From Dioscorea cayenensis subsp. rotundata (taxonomy: Eukaryota; Streptophyta; Magnoliopsida; Dioscoreales; Dioscoreaceae), in the NCBI RefSeq assembly GCF_009730915.1, contig NC_052477.1:434001-498000 (forward strand): a DNA stretch of 64,000 nt. Direction: 5' to 3'. Positions within the stretch are counted from its first letter, which is position 1, and each line of letters starts with the position of its first letter. Shown here in pieces: positions 12,603 through 23,646 of the stretch. The translations under genes and the position numbers were made by a program. Below the pieces are notes generated by a model. That model ran no database searches. It was not told the DNA's origin and was given only the letters and a program-made list of their open reading frames with translations.

Positions 12603-15600
12603 ATGGAAGGAAGTTCAGGCACCATGGTGAAGCTCAACAACTCTAACTGGATGTTGTGGAAGCCCAAAATGGAAGACATCTTGTATTGCAAGGAGATCTT
12701 TGACCCAATTGAGTATAAGGGAGAAAAGCCGGATGATGTAGAAGAGAAGGCATGGAAGAAGATGAACCGAGTTGCTATCGGCACTATTAGACAATGGTTT
12801 GATGATTCAGTATTTCATCATGTTTCCAGTGAAACTTGTGCCTATGCTTTGTGGACCAAATTGGAATCTTTATATGAAAGGAAGACAGCAGGGAACAAAG
12901 CCTTCTTGATTAGGAAATTGGTGAATTTGAAATATCAAGAAGGAGGTTCTATTGCAGAGCATTTGAATGAAGTTCAAAGCATTGTGAATCAGTTGGCCTC
13001 TATGAAGATGACTTTGGATGATGAGCTTCAAGCTCTCTTGCTCTTGAGTTCACTACCGGATAGTTGGGAGACATTGGTGGTCTCCCTCAGTAATTCTGCA
13101 CCTAATGGGGTGCTCACCATGACTCTTGTGACATCAAGCCTCCTAAATGAAGAAACTAGGAGACAGTCCACTAGTTCAGAGAGATCGGCTGCTTTTATCA
13201 CTGAACAAAGGGGAAGGCGCAAGAGTCGTGGACCTCAAACCCGTGGGAACTCAAAGGGAAGATCCAAGTCAAGAGGGAAGAAGAAAATTGAATGCTACTA
13301 TTGTCATCAGTTTGGGCACATGAAGTATCAATGCCCAAAGCTCAAGAAAGTGGAGAAAGACAAGACTCAATCCAAGGATGACGAGAATGCCGCAGCTGCT
13401 GTCTCGAGTGATGTGGTGATCTTATCTGTAGAAGAATGTCTTCATGTATCCTCCTCAAGCATTGAGTGGGTGGTAGATAGCGGTGCCTCATATCACGCTA
13501 CTCCAAGAAAAGAATATTTCTCATCCTACAAGGAAGGTGACTTTGGCACAGTCAAGATGGGCAACTCTAGCCACTCATAGATTATAGGAAGTGGTGACAT
13601 ATGTCTTGTCAGTGATATGGGTTGTTCCATTACTTTGAAGGATGTGAGGCATGTCCCGGATCTCAGGTTGAATTTGATGTCTACTTTGGCCTTAGACAGA
13701 CAAGGTTATGAAAGCTATTTCGGAAAAGGATGTTGGAAGCTCTCCAAGGGTTCACTGGTTGTTGCAAGAGGAGAAGTTTGTTGCACATTGTATAAAACTC
13801 AGCTGAAGATGAACAAGGATGGCTTGTTTGCAATGGAGAACGAAACTTCTCCAAACCTATGGCACAAGAGGTTGGCTCATATGAGTGAAAGAGGTCTCCA
13901 AATTCTTACAAAGAAGGAGCTGATCCCCTGCAACACTGGTACATCTTTAGACCCATGTGATTTTTGTGTAATTGCTAAACATCACAAAGTATCTTTTCAG
14001 AGCTCTTTCAATAAGAAAACTGAGGTGCTCTCAGTTGTCTATTCTGATGTGTGTGGCCATTTGAAGTGAAGACTTTGGGTGGTAACATGTACTTTGTTAC
14101 GTTCATTGACAATGCATCAAGGAAGCTTTGGGTATATTTGCTGAAATCCAAGGCTCAAGTATTTCAAATGTTCCAAGAGTTTCATGCTAAAGTTGAAAGA
14201 GAGACAAGCAAGCTGTTGAAGTGCATTCACACCGATAACGGTGGTGAATATGTTTCCAAGGAATTTGAAGGATATTGTAGAGCTCATGGAATTCGTCATG
14301 TCAAGACAACACCGGGAACACCTCAACACAATGGAGTAGCCGAGAGAATGAATCGTACCATTGTAGAGAAAGTGAGGAGTTTATTGAAGATGGCTAGACT
14401 GCCGAAGGTTTTCTGGGGAGAAGCAGTGTTGACAGCTGCTTACTTGATCAATAGGTCACCATCAACTCCTTTGGAAAGTGATATTCCAGAAAGGGTGTGG
14501 ACAAGGAGAAATCCCTCCTATGCACACTTGAAGGTTTTCGGGTGTAGAGCATTTGTTCATGTCCCCAAAGAGCAAAGGTCCAAGTTAGATGACAAAGCAA
14601 TCCCATGTGTGTTTTTGGGCTATGGAGATGAAGAGCTGGGATACAGGCTGTGGAATCCTGAAAAAAGGACAATTGTGAGAAGTAGAGATGTAGTCTTTTA
14701 TGAAGATCAAAATGGAATAAGTGATGTGCAAGTCAAGCCAATCACTCAGGCAGAACCATTTGTTCAAGGTAAACAAACCATTCAGACCGAACCAACTGGG
14801 CAGTCAGGGCAAACTATTCAGACCGAGCATAATGTACAGTTTGACTCTGATATGCATGTAGAACCGATCGTGCAGAGCCAAGATGTTTCAAGCCAACCTC
14901 AAACTTGTAGATTTGAAAATGTCAGAGGAATGCAAGATGCACCTTTGGGAAGAAACATTGAGCAAGATGAGAGCTCAAACATACAAGTCAGGAGGACAGC
15001 TAGAGAACACAAACCATCTCAAAAATATCCATCCTCAGATTATATCCTTCTTACTGATATGGGGGAGCCCGAGACACTTCAAGAGGTGAGTAATCTTGAA
15101 GATAAAGGTAAGTGAATGGAAGCTATGCAAGAAGAGATGGTTTCCCTACAAAAGAATGACACCTATGAGCTTATAGAGCCCCCAAAAGGAAAGAAAGTTC
15201 TAAGAAACAAATGGGTGTTCAAGTTGAAGAATGACAACCAAAATCAAGTTAAGTACAAAGCTCGGCTAGTAGTGAAAGGTTTTGGTCAGGTGAAGGGGGT
15301 AGATTTTGATGAAGTGTTCTCCCCTGTTGTGAAGTTATCATCCATAAGAGTTATTCTTGGACTTGCAGCAAGCCTAGGACTGCACATAGAACAAATGGAT
15401 GTTAAAACGGCTTTTCTTCATGGCGATCTTCAAGAAGAAGTGTACATGGCACAACCGGAAGGTTTTGTGAAAAAGGGACATGAACACTTAGTTTGCAAAT
15501 TGAAGAAAAGTTTGTATGGGCTAAAGCAAGCTCCTCGACAGTGGTATTTGAAGTTTGACTCGTTTATGAAGAGTCAGGAGTACACAAGAACAACTGCAGA

Positions 15601-16624
15601 TCATTGTGTATATGTGAAGAAGTTTGGCAAAGACAACTTCATCATCTTACTACTTTATGTTGATGATATGCTTATAGTTGGGAAGGATAATGCATTGATA
15701 TGTAAGCTAAAGGTAGACTTATCTAGATCTTTTGACATGAAGGATCTTGGTGAAGCAAACCAAATCCTTGGAATGAGAATTCTGCGTGACAAGAAGGCTA
15801 AGAAGATATGGTTGTCACAGGAGAAATATGTTGAACGAGTGCTTGAAAGATTCAACATGAAGACTTGCAAGGCTGTAAGTTCTCCTTTTGCTTCTCATTT
15901 CAAGTTGAGTAAAAGCATGTGCCCAACCACAGAAGAAGATAAGGAGAAGATGGGTTTCATTCCTTATTCTTCAGCAGTAGGGAGTTTAATGTATCTAATG
16001 GTATGCACAAGACCCGATATCGCTCACGCAGTTGGTGTTGTGAGCAGGTATCTCTCAAATCCAGGAAAAGAACATTGGGAAGCTGTTAAATGGATATTTA
16101 GGTATTTGAGAGGGACATCAAAGATGTGTTTGAGTTTTGGAAGCTCAAAACCAATTTTGAAGGGTTTTACTGATGCTGACATGGCTGGTGATGCTGATGG
16201 AAGAAGATCCCTGTCAGGTTATGTTTTCACTTTCGCAGGGGGAGGAGCTGTGTCATGGCAATCAAAGCTGCAAAAATGTGTAGCTTTATCCACAACAGAA
16301 GCCGAATATATTGCTGCAATAGAGGCAGGAAAAGAGATGGTGTGGATGAAGAGTTTTCTCCAAGAATTGGGAAGAATACAAGAGGAATATGTAGTGTTCT
16401 GTGACAGTCAAAGTGCCATTGATCTAAGTAAGAATGCTACATATCATTGCAGAACCAAGCACATCGATGTTCGTTACCATTGGATCCGAGATGCACTTGA
16501 AGAGCATATGTTCAAAATAGAGAAGATCCATACTGAAGACAATCCCTCAGATATGTTGACCAAAGGGGTCCCTAAAGCAAAGCTGAAGATGTGCTCAAAG
16601 GTAATTGGCATGGACTCTAAGTAA
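12603..16624 (+). pseudogene. Broken Copia gag-pol polyprotein
   Basis: The frame opens at 12603 with a UBN2-type Gag, a CCHC knuckle (CYYCHQFGHMKYQC, about 13302-13343) and the aspartic protease motif VVDSGASYH (about 13471). Integrase follows with its HxxxH region near 13861 and core residues (HTDNGGEY near 14229). Reverse transcriptase carries YVDDMLIVG near 15655, and RNase H carries the D-E-D residues and the TKHIDVRYH tail near 16455. Three lesions break it: an in-frame TAG at 13578-13580, a one-base frameshift at about 14055-14058, and an in-frame TGA at 15113-15115. Elsewhere the frame is well preserved. The frameshift could be an assembly error, because single-base indels are frequent in this part of the window; the two stop codons look genuine. 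Confidence 0.93.
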
Positions 16625-16810
16625 GGAGTCATGTTGGTAAATCTCTCCCATTAGTTTTAGAGGAAGAGATTTCTGTTAAGAAAATAAAAGTTCAAGACAA
16701 TGTCCAAGCTCATTGAGAGTGATGGACCAGTTGGAGAAGTGTAAGCCAGAATGTACACATTGTATGCAATCTGTGAGCAGGTTGTGTGGTTGATCTTATT
16801 CTCTTGGTTT

Positions 16811-16822
16811 GGAGGGGGAGAT
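16811..16822 (+). other. Copia polypurine tract
   Basis: ggagggggagat lies immediately before the 3' LTR, in the expected position for the plus-strand primer. Confidence 0.9.
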
Positions 16823-17364
16823 TGTTAGGTAGCAAGCTGCTACTAGGTCCAACCCATGGTCAGATGGTTTTGTTGACTTGTCCAAGTCATTGGGGGTATT
16901 TTTGGGTTTTCACTAGAGGGCTCTTTAACACCCACTTCCCTTTCGTTTTTACCAAGGGGTGAAAGGAAAAGAAGAGGATCAGTTGGCTGAAAAGGGAGAA
17001 CAAAAGAAAACAAGGAGAAGAAGAAGATTGACTCCTTGGAATGATGTTTTGATTGATTCATCTTCAAGGAGATTTGGTAAGCTCTTGCTAGAGTGTTCAC
17101 TGAGCATGTTTGCTCAGTTTGTTTTGTTTTTCTTCTTGTAATTGTGATCTTAAGTTAGGGCATCAACTTGAGATTGATTGTGTAATTTGTTCTCCCTGTT
17201 TTCTAGTGAAAATTGCTTGCCGATGCCCCGTGGTTTTTCCCTCGTTTTGTAGGGTTTCCACGTAAAATTGAGTGTGTTTTCTTTTGCTTGTTTACTTGGT
17301 TGTGAGTGTGTAACTTTCATTTTCCTCTAAGTGTGATCCGATCAGAATTGTTTTCTCCCCGTCA
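16823..17364 (+). repeat. 3' LTR of the Copia element
   Basis: 542 bp, the partner of 12018-12569, with identical ends and the GACCG duplication directly after it. Confidence 0.95.
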
Positions 17365-17443
17365 GACCGGACTGCTGGCCGATTCCCGGTTCTACCGGTC
17401 CGACCGGCCGATCTGGTCCGGGTTTCAAAACATTGGTTCTAAT

Positions 17444-18097
17444 AGCCGGCGGAGCAAACATTCCTGGAAATACTGATCTTCTGTTCTAATAACCGGTGGA
17501 GCAAACTGTTGTTATTTGACTAAGTCCGGCAAAGTCATGCATTTGTTGGTAACCATATATATATCTATGTTGGGAATGATGGATAGGATAATATATAGTC
17601 CCACATCGAATATCTAACTAGTAAGGGACCGAAGCTACATATGAAATTGTGGGGGCAAAAAATATCACGAAAAAACTTAAAAATAAATAGAATTTAGAGA
17701 TGTCTTTACCGCAGTTATTAAAATTATGGTGTCTCTACACTATTGATTATGGTGACCAATTCTGAATTCTTCATTTTCTGATATTTTTTATTTTGCACAT
17801 ATATAATAACCTTGCTATTATTAAATAAACCAATCACTTGAGGAAAGTGGTGGTGATCATTAATACATCCAGTAGTAGTACCCACCAAAATCAACATTTT
17901 ATCTAGCTCATATATATGCCTTTATTTTTTTATCATTCTGAGAAAGAGGATCGACACCTTTATCTATAGCATACTAGTGAGTTCATCTTTGGTTCGAGAG
18001 GTAGCTAGCCTGACTACTAGCGCCCTTATTACTATCAAGAGTCAAGACACAACCTAATAATTAAATACATGCCCAAATATATAGTGGTGAACAGTAA
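17444..18097. other. Spacer between the hAT nest and the NPF gene
   Basis: No credible coding frame. Near 17568-17620 a tgttgggaatgatgg block followed by tcccacatcg resembles the start of short plant LTR/TRIM elements, but no partner repeat was found. The rest is AT-rich and includes the NPF 3' UTR side. Confidence 0.4.
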
Positions 18098-20235
18098 TCA
18101 TGGCCTGATGAGTTCTCTAGTCTCCAAGGTCATGGGTGAGTACATACTAACAGAAGAAGGTGCCGGAGATGGATAGATAGCCACTGTTGAATGCGTGGCG
18201 CTCAGTTCTATCTTAGTACCATGTTCATCACAACGATCATATCCACCAACAATAATAGTACTAGTATCCATGTCCTTCCTGTACTTGTACCATTTGGCAC
18301 ACAACAAGTAGAGCACAAAATTAAGACAACTAAGTATAGCTAAGAACCAATAGAAGAGGTCCAACCGATTCTTATTAAGGTCTATCCCATATAGCCATCC
18401 ATGGCCGGTGGTTGTCCCTTTGGCCGTGACCGAGTTCACCACTCGCACGAGGACTGTGCTGAGGAAGTAGCCCAAAGGAAAGAGAGAGCCAAGAGAATGA
18501 AGTGGAGAGCGAGCGCAAACCCGATGGTGCCTCGCTGTAGAAGAAGTCCATGAGCCCAACCAACGTGAACATGTCAGCGATGCCGAACACCCCGTACTGG
18601 AATGACAACCAAAATAGGCTGATGCGCTTGCCGGTGTTGTTAAACGCGTCTCTTCGCTTCACCTCTATCAGAGCACCAATGGCCATGGAGATGGCCGAGA
18701 GGACAAGCCCAACACCCACCCTTTGCAGGGTCGTGATCCCATTTGGATGCCGTGTGAAGCGACGGGCGAATGGGATGAAGATGAACTCATAGACAGGGAC
18801 TAGAGCTGACATGAAGATGAGAGGTATAACTGGAATGGAGGCAGCTGGGACTTTAAAAGAACCCAGATGGAGGTCCATTATGTTCCCTTGTTGCACCGTG
18901 AAGGTTTGTAGCTGGGCCAAGCATGTGTTCATGAGGATGGTGCTGCCCAGGATGGGCAGCATCCTTATTATAATCTTTCAGTTCTTCAACCTGACTCACT
19001 GTGCATACTCTCCATGGGTCTAATTGCAATGTTGAGCTTCTTGGCAGGATTATTGCCGCCTTGTCTAAGCATCTGAATTGTGTTGAATGAAGGATGATCT
19101 CTTCATCTTCAGCTTTGTTGTTGTTGTTGTTGTTGCTGCTAATGCTGCTGCTGCTGATATATTGCTGGTGCAGCTCATCTGGGTTCTCCGGCAAACTCAA
19201 CTTCCTGTTCCTGATGGCAGCCACCATAACCTACACCATGCAATCCAAATATTATGGACATGATGATGTTTCATTAATTTTTATTTGCATATATATATAT
19301 ATATATGTGTGCGTATGTATACCTGAAAAAGTCTGATTAGGGGGCTGTCTTTGACTATCCTGACTCTGTAGAATGGTTTGCCTGCAGTGATGATGCAGAA
19401 GCCAAGGAAGGCGCATATCATGCCAATGAGGAAACCAAGAGCCCAGCTTCTCTCTGTGCTGACCCAAACGATGACCGTGACTCCAAGCGTCGCACCCAGT
19501 GTGATGCTCATCAGTAACCAGTTGAAGAAGCTGGCCACGGCCTTTCTTTCCTTTGGGTTGTTCTTATCAAACTGATCACCTCCCAGTGCAGGATAAGACC
19601 CTCTAATCCCTCCAAAACCCAACGCTAATAGAGACAAACTCAAGTAGAATATGGCAGCTTTTTTCCCCTCTAGTTTGCACGTAAGGCACTGTCCAGGTGG
19701 TCGGAGACTTGGCCTGTGAGCTTGGATTATAGCCAGTATATAGCCCTGTTTAATTATAAGATAATTTGTTTATAATTCATTCTGGATGATCATGATCTGA
19801 ATTTTTTTATTATTTAGTACCAATATCTCGAAGCATGCAAAGAGTAGCACAGTGTTGAGCCTGGTAAGGTATGTGTCGGCGATGAAACCTCCAACAAGGG
19901 TGAGCAAGAAGGTTGATCCCAAAAAGTTAGTGAGTGTTGTTGCAGAGTCTGCAAGATTGAAGTGCATTACCAGCAAGAAGTAGAGCACCATGCTGACCAT
20001 GTTTGCCACGAAGCCTATGTTCTCAAGCCCCGTCATAACTGCAAATCATATTCAACATGCATGCATTAGCGCATAATGAAATGGAACATAATATATTGTC
20101 ATTTGTTGCTTAATTAAAGTCTCTAAATATGGTACTCTGCTTACAAAATATGAACATGGTGGCTCTGAATCCTCCTTTTCTCAAGCCTTGCTTGGTCTCA
20201 TTGGTTAAGTTGGCTACCCCCTCCACTTCAGCCAT
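18098..20235 (-). CDS. NRT1/PTR family transporter, NPF4-like (two frameshifts)
   Basis: Proton-coupled membrane transporter of the NPF group; family substrates include nitrate, peptides, abscisic acid and gibberellin. Four exons run 20235-20145, 20038-19821, 19745-19323 and 19230-18098, all GT-AG, giving about 620 residues, the family's usual length. The early part has GLENIGFVANMVSM and STFLLTLVGGFIADTYLTR; the central loop has FRCLDKAA, PWRVCTVSQVEELK; then LGSFKVPAASIPVIPL, RVGVGLVLSAISMA, SLFWLSFQYGVFGIADMF and NRLDLFYWFLAILS. These resemble the NPF4 clade; the ExxER motif of other clades is not seen in helix 1. Exon 4 needs two frame changes: an extra A at about 18976-18978 after VEELK, and an extra G at 18471-18473 after WLSLSFG. 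All else is preserved, so the copy is either a very young pseudogene or an assembly artefact. The substrate is unknown. Confidence 0.85.
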
Positions 20236-22295
20236 TAACGGGTGTGTGTATATATATTTATATATGTGTGTGTGTGTGTTCCCGTGCTTAGGAACGTAGC
20301 GGAGTTACAGACACAGTTGATGAGAGAAAGAGAACATGAAAAGCATTCAGCAAGAGCATGTGTGTATCTTAGTTGCAGAAACAGGGATAATTGAGTGTAC
20401 TGTGGAGGATGGGAAGGTTGGAAGTTTTGTATATATAATGCTCACTGGCTGAGTTCAGCCGGCAGAATGAATTTTCTATTTGTTTTATTCTATTAATTCA
20501 CTCATCCAGGCCAAAACTTTAAGTTAAATAATATGTGCAAAATAAACAATGAATGGGAGTAGGTATTTTAATTCCCACCGCGCCACCCATGAAAGATACC
20601 AATAAATTGATAAATGGACTCACTGTGGAGCTCTCATAAAATTCAAACTGAACTATAACGCTTCTTCATTGGAAGAATAGATTGACAATAACAGAGCATG
20701 AAATAAGAAAACAGAGTTATTTGATAAACAGATTGATGGACTCATCTTTGTATAAAACTATAACCAGAAGAACAAGTCATTAGCAGGCGACAATAAATCA
20801 ACATATACAAACAACCAGAAAAGATAAACTTCGCTCCGAAACTAAAGTTTAGGAATGATATTTAATGCAACAAACCAGAACATAGACTTTTCCATTGCAG
20901 CCATTTTTATTCAAGTAGCCATTTTTTTGAAAGTTTTTTCTTTTTGTTTTTTGGTTTTCTGCTGCATGCGATGCCTGCTAAAATAGAATCTCTTGATGCC
21001 AATATTATTCTCTAGTCCAATGGTGTTAGGCATCCAAAACCTTCAAAAATAATTAATTAGTAATTTTACACTAAAATGTCTAAGATTAGTGCCAAAAGTT
21101 AGAGTACTAATGAAAAGGAACTGATGGAATGATGGGCAAATACTGATTTGATGCAACGAAAACAAATGAAACTTAAAACTATGGATTAAGACATATTAAT
21201 TTTTGAGAGAAATTTATTAGTTGTGCATGTGTCATCCGTAACAAATATGGAGTCAAACACTACAATTCCAAACCAATTATATTTAGCTCAGAAGAACATT
21301 TCATCAGCCTGAAACCAGACAAACAATCTCCACATCATCATCCCACACATTCTTGGAAAGATTCTTAATTGAGTTCAATCAATTTGACAATGTCTTCGAA
21401 TCAATCACATGTTTAAGTTCTATGCACAGTGAATATCTATAATTGTAAAAGTTTAAGTGTAAATACCAGCTATAATGTCAAGATAATATCCTATTTGCCC
21501 ATTTATTTATCTTTTCTGTGCCTCTTCTGTTGCGTCTTTTCTCAAGCTTCTTCTTCTTTGACTTTGGCTTATTCCTCATCTGTTCACAAGCAATGCTGAC
21601 ACCTTTTTCCACTGAATATACTTTTAATGGAGAGTCAAGGCTTTCATTGACAAAACAAGTGGCCGGACTAGTTCAATGTGTGAAGAATGACTCAAACAAA
21701 TAACATAACTTTGAAGCTTACATTCCAGCAAATCAAACAAAATTCAGGTCAACATAGAATTGAATTGACAGCAACTATTCAATTACTAAAGTAGCAGAGT
21801 AGACTATAGAGTTCTTCTGATTGTAGTCCAACATCCATCTTCCAATGTTGGCAATGCCTTGGCATTTGTCCCTAACTTCATTTTATGCAGACAAGGTCAG
21901 GCTAGTTCTCAACTTGCACAACACTGCACGCTTTGGTAAGTGCAGTGCTGCATGAGACTTGTTTTCATAGGGAACTAATATTCAAAAGAATATAGATCTG
22001 TGTATTTGCAATGGGATATGCATGACAAGATAAGCATGAATGTATCCATGAGTTACTGATTGAGTAGACTCACAAAATTATTTCCAAAAAAAAAAAGGTT
22101 GTGCTATATTCTGGTAGTTCTAACATCTGAGAAGAAGATACGTGTGTGTACCCGCTTATTCTATGCATGCAAACCATGCATGCTATCCCTTTGATAGACT
22201 CGTCTGGATCTCTCACATCTATCTACTTACACATATATAAAGCCTTGCTTTGTTTTTAGGACTGCTACAATCCTAATTAGCAGAAAAAAACGAAA
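20236..22295. other. Spacer between NPF and XTH promoters
   Basis: The two flanking genes diverge, so both promoters lie here. A (TG)n run sits just upstream of the NPF start (20256-20279). A TATATAAA box at about 22234-22241 lies some 55 bp before the XTH start. A possible isolated minus-strand frame at 21489-21682 is described under findings. Otherwise no feature is visible. Confidence 0.5.
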
Positions 22296-23314
22296 ATGTC
22301 TGTGTCATTCTTTGTGCTTCAGTTGATATCTCTGGTGGTGATTGTGCTAGCAGACTTCAACACAGAGATGAACATAACATGGGGTGATGGCCGTGCAACC
22401 ATCTCCAACGATGGCCTCAATTTGCACCTGTCCATGGACCAAACCTCTGGCTCTGGTTGCAATTCCAAAGCTACTTATCTCTATGGAAGGTTTGATGTGC
22501 AGATGCAACTCATCAAGGGTGACTCTGCTGGCACTGTCACAACATTCTATGTCTCTATTTCAACCTTCTTTCATTCTCTAGTTCTTTCAGATTTCTCAGA
22601 AAACAAAAGCTGAAAATACATGCATATAAATATATGGTTATGCAGCTTTCTTCAGACCAAGCAGCTCATGATGAAGTGGACATGGAGTTCCTGGGCAATC
22701 TTGATGGAAAGCCTTACACATTGAGCACCAATGTCTACACCAAAGGGAAGGGACGCAGAGAACAAAAGTTCCACCTCTGGTTTGATCCAACTGCAGACTT
22801 TCACCACTACGCCATTCTCTGGACCCCTACACAGATCATGTATGCATGTTTTGAGAGTCTTCATCGGTCATAGCGGCATCAGTATTAATACTTCAATTCT
22901 CTAATATTATCTGTTTCTGGTTTTTAGATTATTCGTTGATGGAATACCAGTTAGAGGTTTTGCAAGAGGCACAGCACAGCTGCCTTATGTCGACAAGGCC
23001 ATGACACTGCACACGACCCTGTGGGATGGATCAAGCTGGGCAACCGATGGCGGGAAAGAGAAAAGTTGACTGGGAGCAAAGCTCCATTCAATGCGTATTA
23101 TCGGAACCTGAAAATACAAGCTTGTTTCCCCACTGCCAATGGTAGTTTTACTTGTGGAAATGATGCAGCTTCATGGATAGCTCAAAATCTCACAGCTGCG
23201 GAGGTGGCCTTCATGGATAAAGCTCGTGGCACATTCATGACATACAACTACTGCACCGACCCCACGAACAAGGGCAACAGTACTGTACAAAATGAATGCT
23301 CAAGGGAACTCTAA
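22296..23314 (+). CDS. Xyloglucan endotransglucosylase/hydrolase (XTH), two frameshifts in exon 3
   Basis: Secreted GH16 enzyme that cuts and rejoins xyloglucan in the cell wall. Three exons, 22296-22550, 22646-22839 and 22928-23314 (GT-AG), give about 277 residues. A hydrophobic signal peptide (about residues 1-19, ending VLAD) precedes the jelly-roll domain. The catalytic block [11 protein letters not shown] is at about residues 93-103, with nucleophile Glu95 and acid/base Glu99; most XTHs have Ile-Asp-Phe where this has Val-Asp-Met. The XET C-terminal domain follows with [17 protein letters not shown] and paired Cys residues (MTYNYCTD). Exon 3 breaks after GGKEK: an extra A at 23061-23064 and an extra G at 23072-23074 would create a stop at 23067-23069. 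Past both, the frame is perfect to the end. It is a full-length gene damaged only by two homopolymer indels, so an assembly error is likely. Confidence 0.88.
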
Positions 23315-23646
23315 TAACATCCTGCCTGACAATATTGCTCTATTGCTCTTCTACTAACTGCAGAATAAGCGCAAGGAGATCTTGTTATATGTATATATAT
23401 ATACATGCTCTTGTACATCCTCATTACTGAAATCAAAGAACAATTGATGATTATTAATGAATGGCACTCTGCAAAAGAGAAACTGTATTTGAGAATCAAC
23501 TGTCACTTGTTTAATCAGAATCCAATACAACCGCGTCATCTGATGAGAGTCAACATTCCACGTGATAAAACCACTTCTCCAGGACAACCAGGAATAAAGG
23601 CAAATTTGAATATGAATAACAGAAATCACAAAGAGGATCACGCCAG
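23315..23646. other. Convergent 3' ends of XTH and CYP20-2
   Basis: 332 bp between two stop codons on opposite strands; it must hold both polyadenylation regions. An (AT)-rich block lies at 23390-23404. No other feature. Confidence 0.5.

Larger units (their letters stand above)
12018..17364 (+). mobile_element. Full-length Copia LTR retrotransposon (Tork/Tnt1-like), inactive
   Basis: Two LTRs in direct orientation (12018-12569 and 16823-17364) start TGTTAGG and end CCGTCA. The 5-bp target duplication GACCG is perfect (12013-12017 and 17365-17369). A primer binding site matching initiator tRNA-Met lies just after the 5' LTR and a purine tract just before the 3' LTR. The internal region has gag, protease, integrase, reverse transcriptase and RNase H in Copia order. 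Coding is broken at three points, so this copy cannot be autonomous. It inserted into the hAT element next to its right subterminal CCGG repeats. The small number of LTR substitutions suggests a fairly recent insertion. Confidence 0.96.
10893..17435. mobile_element. Non-autonomous hAT-like transposon carrying gene fragments, split by a Copia
   Basis: The ends are imperfect terminal inverted repeats. The left begins CAATGTTTTCGTAATCGGAC; the right, reverse-complemented, begins CAATGTTTTGAAACCCGGAC. The first nine bases are identical and the alignment continues into CGGACC. Outside them lies a perfect 8-bp direct repeat, GTTCTAAT, at 10885-10892 and 17436-17443; 8-bp duplications are the hallmark of hAT insertions. 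Subterminal regions on both sides are packed with ACCGG/CCGGT units, also usual for hAT ends. Between them lie ankyrin-repeat gene pieces (11091-11889) and no transposase. Subtracting the Copia and its target duplication leaves an element of about 1.19 kb. It must have relied on a transposase from elsewhere. Superfamily assignment is inference from duplication length and terminal structure. Confidence 0.8.

Noticed and set aside
21518-21703. Plus-strand 61-residue open frame between NPF and XTH
   Set aside because: Phe/Leu-rich shadow of the minus-strand basic frame in the same stretch.
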